Positions 14,013 through 19,784 of a stretch of 38,053 nucleotides of DNA are shown here, one piece after another; the stretch's first letter is position 1, and every line of letters begins with the position of its first letter. This DNA comes from a virus. The stretch spans positions 1 through 38,053 of IMG/VR virus record IMGVR_UViG_3300035204_000928; one strand, given 5' to 3'. Below the pieces are notes generated by a model. That model was not told the DNA's origin. It ran no database searches and saw only the letters and a program-made list of their open reading frames with translations. A program made the position numbers and the translations under genes.

Positions 14013-14136
14013 ATCTCTTCCATCCTTTATTAAATTCACTCCAAGTATCAATCATCCAACTAGCAAGATTTATTATCCCATAAATAATAAATACAGGCAT
14101 CAATATCAGCATAAACATCCAAAGTAACACCTCCAT
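14002..14136 (-). CDS. Small membrane protein, 44 aa
   Basis: MEVLLWMFMLILMPVFIIYG begins a single long hydrophobic segment of about 26 residues, followed by a polar amphipathic end (WMIDTWSEFNKGWKRYEE). GGAGGTG precedes the ATG, which abuts the previous stop. Eleven-base overlap with the next gene. Function unknown. Confidence 0.55.
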   Translation of the reverse strand: MEVLLWMFMLILMPVFIIYGIINLASWMIDTWSEFNKGWKRYEE

Positions 14137-14658
14137 TTACACCTCCAACTTTATGATTTGTTGTAATAGACAGTTTAGCTCCTCTGCCACCAAATGTTCA
14201 GCCCAATAACCCTTACTTATAGCTTTTTTAAGTGTCATGGTTTTACATTCATCAAGAAGGTCGGTTACTAAGGGGTCATTAAAGTGCATAGTATCAAAAC
14301 CTATAAACCAATATCCTTCGTATTCATCAAGAGCTTCAGCAAATGTAACTCCCCCATGAACACTTACTCTTGGCTCCTCACACCCTGCAAGGTCAGACCC
14401 AAAAAGTGGATGTCCTATAGGAACACCAACATAACCACACAACCACCCCATATCTCCTCCAACCTTTGTAATTTTTGTGATATAGGTTTCATTGTCTGAG
14501 TTAATTATTCTAATCTTTGTTTTTTGTTTTACAACGTGGTCAAGTAGTAGCCCACTTGAAGTCTCTCCACAACCACCTTTGCCCATATACTCTCCTTTCG
14601 AGTTGTAAGGTTTGAAGTGAGATTTATTCATTCTTCTTATAGTCTCTATACTATGCAT
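14137..14658 (-). CDS. Conserved phage hypothetical protein, 173 aa
   Basis: The order GWLCGYVGVPIGHPLFG (72-88), a short VHGGVTF block (about 100-106) and WFIGFDTMHFND (about 117-128) is a pattern I have met in unnamed phage and prophage proteins ('GYV-vp-gHPlyg ... vHGGltf ... GFDcaH-gD'). Conserved H and D residues could be catalytic or metal-binding, but no activity is known to me. AAGGAAA precedes the ATG. Part of the early small-gene array. Confidence 0.65.
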   Translation of the reverse strand: MHSIETIRRMNKSHFKPYNSKGEYMGKGGCGETSSGLLLDHVVKQKTKIRIINSDNETYITKITKVGGDMGWLCGYVGVPIGHPLFGSDLAGCEEPRVSVHGGVTFAEALDEYEGYWFIGFDTMHFNDPLVTDLLDECKTMTLKKAISKGYWAEHLVAEELNCLLQQIIKLEV

Positions 14659-14669
14659 TGATATTTCCT

Positions 14670-14864
14670 TTATTTTATTGTATTTGCTAATGAAATATTA
14701 TTTTTTATGATATGATTATACTGCTGTCTCAAGTCATGAGCTTCTAACCATCCCTTGCAACCATGCATTAGAATAGTTAATATATCATCATCAGTTATAT
14801 TCTCAAGTTCTCTTTTTGCGAGTTCTTCAGCCATCTCGTCTCTTGTTTTTTGTCCAACTTTCAT
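14670..14864 (-). CDS. Hypothetical protein, 64 aa
   Basis: Helical: MKVGQKTRDEMAEELAKREL, then TDDDILTILMHGCKGWLEAH. The 'd-il--LmhGckGW' turn is seen in other small phage proteins of unknown function. AAAGGAG precedes the ATG; ATGA overlap with the gene upstream. Confidence 0.55.
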   Translation of the reverse strand: MKVGQKTRDEMAEELAKRELENITDDDILTILMHGCKGWLEAHDLRQQYNHIIKNNISLANTIK

Positions 14865-15199
14865 CTGCTCTCCTTTACTATTCTGTTATAATGTCTAGAC
14901 GAATGCAACAATATTGTAGCCCCTGTAGGTTCATCATGAGAATATCTAACGAAAGATAATTGATGTCCTTCTTTATTTACCACAACTCTCCAACTGAAGT
15001 CTCCAAACTTTGATATAATATTGTTTGCTGAAACCCCAAACACATCAGTCGCTCCTGACATTCTTCTCCATCCCATGTTTCTTCCTTGAAGAAAACCATT
15101 TTTTATCCTAGTTTTCTTTAGGATTTCACCTAGATAATCTAAGTCGTCTTCCCATTGCCAATCATCACAGTCATTGGTAATTTCCATTAATCGTATCAT
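14861..15199 (-). CDS. Hypothetical protein, 112 aa
   Basis: N-terminal acidic segment (NDCDDWQWEDDLDYLGEIL), a middle GRNMGWRRMSGATDVF and a beta-rich end (WRVVVNKEGHQLSFVRYSHD). A very strong AAGGAGGAG lies before the ATG at 15199, which supports this start over an ATG four codons later. Function unknown. Confidence 0.6.
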   Translation of the reverse strand: MIRLMEITNDCDDWQWEDDLDYLGEILKKTRIKNGFLQGRNMGWRRMSGATDVFGVSANNIISKFGDFSWRVVVNKEGHQLSFVRYSHDEPTGATILLHSSRHYNRIVKESR

Positions 15200-15200
15200 T

Positions 15201-15329
15201 CTACTTCTCCTCCTTCTTGTTGATACATTTTATACATTGAAGTTGATGTGGTGATACAATCTTCAATTCACTCTTGTGCTTTAACTTTTTACATGAACCA
15301 CACACAAACTTCTCAACATACTTACTCAC
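15201..15329 (-). CDS. Small zinc-ribbon protein, 42 aa, GTG start
   Basis: CGSC and CIKC pairs about 20 residues apart within MSKYVEKFVCGSCKKLKH to LQCIKCINKKEEK. GAGGAG lies before the GTG at 15329, which overlaps the previous TGA (GTGA). Lysine-rich throughout. It fills an otherwise empty gap between two genes. Function unknown. Confidence 0.55.
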   Translation of the reverse strand: MSKYVEKFVCGSCKKLKHKSELKIVSPHQLQCIKCINKKEEK

Positions 15330-15523
15330 TGCTTCTCCTCTGACTGTCTATCGTGTTGTTCGTTCATAAAAGTACAGAAACACTCGTCACAATAGATATC
15401 TCCAAAAGCACTGCGTGTCATATCTTCTTCGAGACAAACATGACCACAATCACCATCACATAACACCCCCCTTTTAATAAGAGCTTTTTGTGTTGGTTTA
15501 TATTCTACGTTAAAATAACTCAT
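15326..15523 (-). CDS. Zinc-ribbon protein, 65 aa
   Basis: Two cysteine clusters (CDGDCGHVC near 22-30 and CDECFC near 45-50) suggest a treble-clef or ribbon zinc site; the first resembles a DnaK-suppressor-like or RING-like knuckle but no family can be fixed. GGGAGA precedes the ATG. Overlaps both neighbours by four bases. Confidence 0.6.
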   Translation of the reverse strand: MSYFNVEYKPTQKALIKRGVLCDGDCGHVCLEEDMTRSAFGDIYCDECFCTFMNEQHDRQSEEKQ

Positions 15524-15795
15524 TGATTCTCCCTTATAAACTCTACTACTGCTTTATACACTTCATTTATATCGCTATATAAATTAATGTCAAGCATCTC
15601 CTGTGGTACTCCCTCATAGTATTGCTCTATCTTCTGTACTACAGGTATCAACCAATCCCAAGACTCGTCGTATGGGATATATGGGTAGTCAACCTCAATA
15701 TTCATGGGAAACATATCATGTTCATCGGTATAATATGATACTCCATCTTTAATTGATAACCCCATAAATTCTGCTATTAGTTTATTATCATCCAT
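15520..15795 (-). CDS. Conserved phage hypothetical protein, 91 aa
   Basis: DDNKLIAEFMGL near the N-terminus, then YDESWDWLIPVVQKIEQYY, and a C-terminal DINEVYKAVVEFI helix. The 'y--sWDWLmpVvekIe' motif is common in small proteins of many phages and plasmids, with unknown role. AGGAGA precedes the ATG. It follows ArdC-like and precedes zinc-ribbon genes. Confidence 0.65.
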   Translation of the reverse strand: MDDNKLIAEFMGLSIKDGVSYYTDEHDMFPMNIEVDYPYIPYDESWDWLIPVVQKIEQYYEGVPQEMLDINLYSDINEVYKAVVEFIRENQ

Positions 15796-15979
15796 TGTTT
15801 ATTCTCCTTAAAAATTCTCTTATAATACCCTGTAGTGATTGAACACAAGGTTTCCCAAGTGTCCAACCACTATCTTTAACAACCCCACTCATGCTCTCAA
15901 TCTCATAATACCCTGTAGAGAGGTTGATGTGAGCTTCATACTCCAAGCAACTAAAGATTGATGAAAATTTTATACTCAT
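15788..15979 (-). CDS. Hypothetical protein, 63 aa
   Basis: MSIKFSSIFSCLEYEAHINL, then STGYYEIESMSGVVKDSGW and a closing helix (QGIIREFLRRINN). The ATG at 15979 overlaps the ArdC-like stop as TAATG with GGAGAG upstream; an in-frame start at 16045 lies within the ArdC-like gene and is rejected. Function unknown. Confidence 0.55.
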   Translation of the reverse strand: MSIKFSSIFSCLEYEAHINLSTGYYEIESMSGVVKDSGWTLGKPCVQSLQGIIREFLRRINNG

Positions 15980-16926
15980 TATTTCTCTCCATTCATGATG
16001 TAGTTTGTAGAGCGTAAAGCTCGTGTTGAAGCCCATAATATCCACTGAGGGTCACTCTTAAGCTTGGATGCCCATCCTTGACAGTAAGCTAACGTGTTGT
16101 TGCTTACACTCTCGGAGAACAGTCCTGCTTCAGCTAACAACATGGAAGAGCCAATCTCTGCAACTAACTCTTCTTTAGAATAAGCATGGTCACCGAAGGA
16201 GAAATTCTCACTAAGTCTGTCAAGACGAGCTTTAGACCCACTTGAGTGTACCATCTCGTGGAATAGTGTGGAGTAAAAGTGTTTTTTACCGTCGTGAACA
16301 CTCAAACCATTAGATTTGGCTTTCTCGACATGATTTCTCATAGAAGGACACTCAATTAAGTCCATTGAGGGTCGATAGAAGGCACCATTTTTCCCATTAA
16401 CGTCAATCTCAAGGTTCTTCTCTTGACAGTCATAGGCATCAACGATAGCTTGAGCTTGTTTTAAAACCTTCAGTTTCCCCATCTTCTTAGGTTTCTCGAC
16501 AACAGGAAGCTCAATGCCCTCACATTGGGAGACATTGAAGACCTTAAAGTGTTTCAAGAAGGGGATTGATTTCTCAACAATATCACCATTTTTGTCCTCA
16601 ACCTCTCTCTTGATAAACTTCCAAAACACAACAAAAGCTCCCTTCTCGCCCTTCTTCACGTTACCACCTAAATCTTTCGCTCCTTTGTAGGTAACCCAAG
16701 CATTGTGGGGATATTTGTTGTTCATAGCTAAACAGCCAAGAGAGAGCTGATTGAACAGCCCTTTATAGTGTTTCTTTGATGCAAAATTATAAGCAGAAGC
16801 TCCTCCGCCTGTTTTCATGAAGGGCATCTCCCAAGCAAGTTTCCCCTCAGACAGTACGTCAATGATAGGTTGAGCAAACTGTTCAATAATCGCTTCCTTT
16901 GATAGTCCTTTGTATTTCTTACCCAT
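15979..16926 (-). CDS. ArdC-like antirestriction protein
   Basis: 315 residues. The N-terminal part, with FNQLSLGCLAM, WVTYKGAKDLGGNVKKGEKG and VVFWKF, is the ssDNA-binding ArdC domain (DUF1738). The C-terminal part has the zincin motif HEMVH (223-227) and a downstream glutamate region EELVAEIGSS (252-261), the metallopeptidase-like domain. ArdC of plasmids protects incoming single-stranded DNA from host restriction. Both domains look complete. In this phage early array it would counter host defence just after entry; that role is inferred. AGAGGA precedes the ATG. Confidence 0.85.
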   Translation of the reverse strand: MGKKYKGLSKEAIIEQFAQPIIDVLSEGKLAWEMPFMKTGGGASAYNFASKKHYKGLFNQLSLGCLAMNNKYPHNAWVTYKGAKDLGGNVKKGEKGAFVVFWKFIKREVEDKNGDIVEKSIPFLKHFKVFNVSQCEGIELPVVEKPKKMGKLKVLKQAQAIVDAYDCQEKNLEIDVNGKNGAFYRPSMDLIECPSMRNHVEKAKSNGLSVHDGKKHFYSTLFHEMVHSSGSKARLDRLSENFSFGDHAYSKEELVAEIGSSMLLAEAGLFSESVSNNTLAYCQGWASKLKSDPQWILWASTRALRSTNYIMNGEK

Positions 16927-17110
16927 TACACTTCCTCTTAATATTTATAACTTCAGCACCCCAACCACTCGCTTCCTCTCGTGCTTCAGCCATTATCTTA
17001 TCTCTATTTGTTTCATTTGTTTCCATATGAAAATAGAAATGCTCACCGTGTTCTATACAATTAACTTCGTATGTCGTTATCATCTCATCCATTTCATCAT
17101 GTAATCTCAT
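16919..17110 (-). CDS. Hypothetical protein, 63 aa
   Basis: MRLHDEMDEMITTYEVNCIE, then HGEHFYFHMETNETNRDKIM and a short basic end. Contains several H and two C residues but no clear metal motif. Overlaps ArdC-like by 8 bases and the upstream gene by one. Function unknown. Confidence 0.55.
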   Translation of the reverse strand: MRLHDEMDEMITTYEVNCIEHGEHFYFHMETNETNRDKIMAEAREEASGWGAEVINIKRKCNG

Positions 17111-17532
17111 TACTGCACCCCTTCTAATTTACTGTTAAAACAATCTACGCATTGGATTTTCTCCACTTTCTTGCCCATGTCGGAATCATAGACCATACAG
17201 GACACCCTGTCGTTTGGCTCGACAACAGTCTTGCCACACAACTCACAAGACGGTTTTCTGTACTCAAAAACCGAACATAGGTCATCGAAGCCCACAGATA
17301 CATTGTGGACATCTAACTCTTCGGTCAACTCAGAGGTAGTGGTTAGCAATTCTCCTGTGAACTTTTCATCCAAATGGATGTTTACTCTCGGAATCTTACA
17401 GAAGTCATAGACATCCACCACAAAGTTCCCAATCTCTGTTCTCACCTTCAGAGTGAGGCTGTCATTGTTTTGGATAATCTCTACCTCTTGGTGGTCTCCG
17501 ACGTTTTTATTTAAAATTGTTTCTATACTCAT
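17110..17532 (-). CDS. Zinc-ribbon protein, 140 aa
   Basis: N-terminal beta-rich part (EVEIIQNNDSLTLKVRTEIG) and a C-terminal zinc ribbon: CELC near residue 96 and CVDC near 128. AGGAGA precedes the ATG, which overlaps the previous stop. A higher GC content and different codon use than neighbours are visible in the second half. Function unknown. Confidence 0.6.
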   Translation of the reverse strand: MSIETILNKNVGDHQEVEIIQNNDSLTLKVRTEIGNFVVDVYDFCKIPRVNIHLDEKFTGELLTTTSELTEELDVHNVSVGFDDLCSVFEYRKPSCELCGKTVVEPNDRVSCMVYDSDMGKKVEKIQCVDCFNSKLEGVQ

Positions 17533-17804
17533 TATTTATATCTCCTTTTTTTGCACGACTCATCTCTGATTTTTTCTAATTCAACAATACGTTCTTCTAG
17601 TTTATCTTTAAGCTCTTTTGGAATATTCCAAAAAGTTATTGCTTTCAATGTTCCTATAAACTCACCTTCCAATCTTGCCGTTTCAACTTTTAATCTTTTG
17701 ATTTCAAACTTTAAAGATGCAACCTTTTCAGTTAAAGCTTTTATTACAATCTTCTCATCAGTGTCAAGCTTTCTATTGACCCTATCTCTTTCTATTTGAT
17801 TCAT
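17532..17804 (-). CDS. Coiled-coil protein, 90 aa
   Basis: Almost entirely helical with heptads: KIVIKALTEKVASLKFEIKR, then LKVETARLEGEFIGTLKAIT, and a second helix LKDKLEERIVELEKI. A short break at FWNIPK separates the two. AAAGGAG precedes the ATG. Function unknown. Confidence 0.6.
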   Translation of the reverse strand: MNQIERDRVNRKLDTDEKIVIKALTEKVASLKFEIKRLKVETARLEGEFIGTLKAITFWNIPKELKDKLEERIVELEKIRDESCKKRRYK

Positions 17805-17816
17805 TATTCATCTCCT

Positions 17817-18176
17817 TTAGCAATCTATATATCCTGTTTGGGTAACGAGGATGCGTGTTTTTGTTCGTTTAATTTTGGGTTTATTACGCAATGTCCTTCC
17901 ACTACAATCCCAATCATTATCATCATAAACACCCCTGTCTCTGTCTTCATATATATCGAGGTCATATAGGCACTCACCCAATTTTTCGTCGGATAAGTTC
18001 CCCACAAACACCCACCAACTTGTCCAATACTCTCCATCCCCTTTAATACCACTATGGGTGACATTATTTCTCGCAAGTTTCATATAATGCCCTAGCTCTG
18101 CCTTTGCATCAGCAAGTTTAAATTTCAGCTCTTTAACTTCATTCATGTACTCGACATAGTTTTTAGCCGTATTCAT
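17817..18176 (-). CDS. Hypothetical protein, 119 aa
   Basis: N-terminal coiled helix (YMNEVKELKFKLADAKAELG), then an aromatic segment (YWTSWWVFVGNLSDEKLGEC) and an acidic region (DIYEDRDRGVYDDNDWDC) followed by a basic tail. AGGAGA precedes the ATG. The last residues form no motif known to me. Confidence 0.6.
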   Translation of the reverse strand: MNTAKNYVEYMNEVKELKFKLADAKAELGHYMKLARNNVTHSGIKGDGEYWTSWWVFVGNLSDEKLGECLYDLDIYEDRDRGVYDDNDWDCSGRTLRNKPKIKRTKTRILVTQTGYIDC

Positions 18177-18400
18177 CTGTTCTCCTGTGTTAAATTATAT
18201 TTTGCTCCCCACTTGGAAGCTAGTTTGGTCGCAATTTCCTCAGAAACTGCCTTATGGTTTGGTCTAGCAATCACCTTTAGCTCCACCGATGGTTTTGGTG
18301 GATATGAAGTGTCGCTCTTTTTGATTATCTGACGAGAAATGTAAGATGAAATATCTGCGTCAGTATCACCCTGTTCGTATCTATCGTTATGTAGTATCAT
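18173..18400 (-). CDS. Hypothetical protein, 75 aa
   Basis: MILHNDRYEQGDTDADISSY and a beta segment VELKVIARPNHKAVSEEIAT followed by a short helix. TAGGAGA precedes the ATG. Overlaps the downstream gene by four bases. No family recognised. Confidence 0.55.
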   Translation of the reverse strand: MILHNDRYEQGDTDADISSYISRQIIKKSDTSYPPKPSVELKVIARPNHKAVSEEIATKLASKWGAKYNLTQENR

Positions 18401-18409
18401 GGTTATCTC

Positions 18410-18514
18410 CTATTTTATGAAATGAACAAATGTTGATAAAAATGTGAATAAGAGGAGGAACTCTCCAATCATCCGACAGTAAATCTTGATGTTTTCTTTG
18501 GTCTTGAATTTCAT
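18410..18514 (-). CDS. Tiny membrane peptide, 34 aa
   Basis: MKFKTKENIKIYCRMIGEFL then LLFTFLSTFVHFIK: a basic start and one hydrophobic C-terminal helix. The ATG overlaps the preceding TGA (ATGA). Its stop is 9 bases before the next gene. A real gene by position and overlap, with no known role. Confidence 0.5.
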   Translation of the reverse strand: MKFKTKENIKIYCRMIGEFLLLFTFLSTFVHFIK

Positions 18515-18675
18515 TTGGTTCTCCTTTGTAAATATTCTCGGTAGCTCTTCATATCTCCTTTGATACGAAGTAAATTTAGCTCTCGCTCTTTCTTCTGCTC
18601 TCTAGATGGTCGGTGAGCAGGTCTATCTGCTCTAATTTTGCCCATCGTGGCTTTATCGGTCGAATAACATAACAT
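18511..18675 (-). CDS. Basic peptide, 54 aa, first gene of the leftward early operon
   Basis: MLCYSTDKATMGKIRADRPA, then HRPSREQKKERELNLLRIKG: strongly basic and helical. TAAGGAG lies six bases before the ATG at 18675; earlier in-frame starts (ATG at 18681, GTG at 18702) have no such spacing. It directly follows the structured leader. A nucleic-acid-binding role is plausible from charge. Confidence 0.55.
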   Translation of the reverse strand: MLCYSTDKATMGKIRADRPAHRPSREQKKERELNLLRIKGDMKSYREYLQRRTK

Positions 18676-18685
18676 AATCATCTCC

Positions 18686-18727
18686 TTAATTATTGAGGAC
18701 ACGAAGGGTAGCGAACCCTAGTTTCAT
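18686..18727 (-). CDS. Possible leader peptide, 13 aa
   Basis: ATG at 18727 (AGAGGA just upstream) encodes MKLGFATLRVLNN and ends in a TAA that overlaps the TAAGGAG ribosome site of the first early gene. A longer in-frame version would start at 18802 (38 residues). A related frame MKISLGTLPF is at 18890-18922. Proximity of stop to the next ribosome site suggests translational coupling or attenuation, but chance is possible. Confidence 0.3.
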   Translation of the reverse strand: MKLGFATLRVLNN

Positions 18728-18960
18728 ACATCCTCTGTTCGTGTCCAATCTACTAACAGAACATCTCCCGAAGGAGTTACCAACGCATAGCTCTGACACC
18801 ATGCTCCATCCCTAGTTAAAGATACCCAACTAGGTGTTCGTGGCTCTTGCTAAGTTCTGTCCACAGGATTGACGGAAGCTAGTGGGTGGTTAGAAGGGTA
18901 GTGTTCCCAACGAAATCTTCATACTCCTGTCTATTCTTCCTCGTAACACTCAAATCTATA
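18697..18960 (-). ncRNA. Candidate structured leader RNA of the early operon
   Basis: Minus-strand RNA can form a 9-bp stem GGACACGAA/TTCGTGTCC (18697-18746) with an inner AGGGT/ACCCT hairpin, a CTCC-UUCG-GGAG tetraloop hairpin (18765-18776), a CCTAGTT/AACTAGG hairpin (18811-18834), and long-range ACAGAAC/GTTCTGT pairing (18756-18762 with 18853-18859). The stretch is richer in GC than its surroundings and lies just upstream of the first early gene. Repeated elements (GAAGGGTAG) occur inside. Could be a 5' regulatory RNA or a stable small RNA. Confidence 0.45.
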
Positions 18961-18990
18961 GTATGGTGTCGTCGGGGGTATAGAGGGTAG
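18703..18990. repeat. Diverged GAAGGGTAG elements
   Basis: GAAGGGTAGCG begins at 18703, GAAGGGTAGTG at 18893, and GAGGGTAGCAC at 18983. Copies 1 and 2 continue to align over about 35 bases (to TTCATACATCCTCTG and TTCATACTCCTGTC). A fourth, related piece lies at about 18820-18840 (ACCCAACTAGGTGTTCG against ACCCTAG...TGTTCG). They look like old tandem duplications. Confidence 0.5.
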
Positions 18991-19046
18991 CACTCAACTG
19001 CTCAGTCTCAATCCATTCTCTCTGCACACCTCTCAGTGTGTCTCAC

Positions 19047-19180
19047 TGTTGGTTACACCTACCGTCGTAGTCACTCCAACACTATGTCAAAAATACGGTT
19101 CCTTTGACCGCTACCGTAAGTTACAACTGTAACATAATGGGATGCAACAACTATCTGTTACCTCCGTTACAAAAATAATT
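19047..19180. repeat. Clustered GTTAC/GTAAC motifs
   Basis: GTTAC or its complement occurs at about 19052 (GGTTACACC), 19119 and 19128 (GTTACAACTGTAAC, a hairpin), 19157 (TGTTACCTCC) and 19165 (CGTTAC). A pairing of this density suggests protein-binding sites such as operators or replication iterons. Confidence 0.4.
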
Positions 19181-19220
19181 CTAGCATGGTCGAGGTCGAA
19201 GGGAGTATTAAGGAGAAACT

Positions 19221-19316
19221 GTGGTGGGTACCACGTAATTATAGACGTACTCCCCTACTATAAACAATACAAGAGAACTATAGGAACTGTGCAGACTGTG
19301 TGGTGACCTGTGTGGT
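19221..19316. repeat. Hairpin and paired TGTGTGGT repeat
   Basis: GTGGTGGGTACCAC (19221-19234) is a 5-bp hairpin. TGTGTGGT is repeated at 19297-19304 and 19309-19316, with a 12-base period. Function unknown. Confidence 0.35.
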
Positions 19317-19367
19317 CGTGAAAACTAGGATTATATGCAGGGATAGGGAGAAATAGGTTACATACTA

Positions 19368-19482
19368 CCCCTCTGATACCCCTCTGACACCCCTCCTACC
19401 ATCCCACCCCTGCTCCCCTCCCCCCTCACACCTCCCCTCTCACCCCCCCTCCCCCTACCCCTCCCCTCCCCCACCCCCCCCT
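19368..19482. other. Long C-rich polypyrimidine tract
   Basis: About 115 bases are almost all C and T on the + strand with runs up to C8; from 19413 to 19483 there is no G at all. The minus strand therefore carries many G3-G8 runs able to form quadruplexes. It stands in a very AT-rich genome between divergent early and late genes, just upstream of the terminase genes. A replication origin, fork barrier or packaging signal is possible; none is proven. Confidence 0.6.
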
Positions 19483-19564
19483 AGACTGTCGTCGGTGGCT
19501 ACGTCGAAACGAATCCGAGTTTTTTGAAAGATAACGTAATTCTGTGAGGGAAAACCCACAGCTA

Positions 19565-19594
19565 GGGTGCCCCGTATGCTACGCACCCCATACG
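19565..19594. other. Interleaved inverted repeats
   Basis: GGGTGC (19565-19570) is complementary to GCACCC (19583-19588), and CGTATG (19573-19578) to CATACG (19589-19594). The arms interleave, so only one stem forms at a time unless a pseudoknot is possible. Located 190 bases before the small terminase gene. Confidence 0.45.
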
Positions 19595-19604
19595 ACATTT
19601 TGCC

Positions 19605-19747
19605 CCAATTTTTAAAGATTGGTAGTGGGTATCGGGTGAGACCCCCACTCTCCTCCCCCCTCCCCTCCGGGGTGGGCTATGTATATATACATGTATATGT
19701 AAAATAGATGTAAAAGAATTTATTTTTATTTAATGTAACAGATGTAA
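19605..19747. other. Palindromes and ATGTAA repeats before the terminase genes
   Basis: CCAATTTTTAAAGATTGG (19605-19622) is palindromic apart from one pair. ATGTATATATACAT (19679-19692) and ATATACATGTATAT (19685-19698) are overlapping perfect palindromes. ATGTAA occurs four times (19697, 19708, 19733, 19742). Such a cluster beside terS could bind the small terminase (pac) or a late regulator. Confidence 0.45.
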
Positions 19748-19772
19748 TATATTATACTATGGAAGTTTATAG

Positions 19773-19778
19773 TATAAT
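19773..19778 (+). promoter_or_regulatory. Leaderless late promoter -10 box
   Basis: A perfect TATAAT at 19773-19778 is followed by only six bases before the ATG at 19785, so transcription would begin at the start codon. The -35 region (TATTAT, 17 bases upstream) is poor, hinting at an activator or the ATGTAA repeats. The same -10/+6/ATG geometry occurs before the XRE gene. Confidence 0.5.
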
Positions 19779-19784
19779 AGCCTT

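Noticed and set aside
18697-18746. tRNA-like element on the minus strand: a 7-bp acceptor-like stem and a GGGTTCG hairpin
   Set aside because: Only 50 bases long, no D or anticodon arms, no CCA and the T-loop lacks the usual A. Treated as part of the structured leader.
19565-19594. H-type pseudoknot
   Set aside because: The interleaved arms leave zero bases to cross the first stem, so a simple pseudoknot is geometrically unlikely. Reported only as interleaved inverted repeats.
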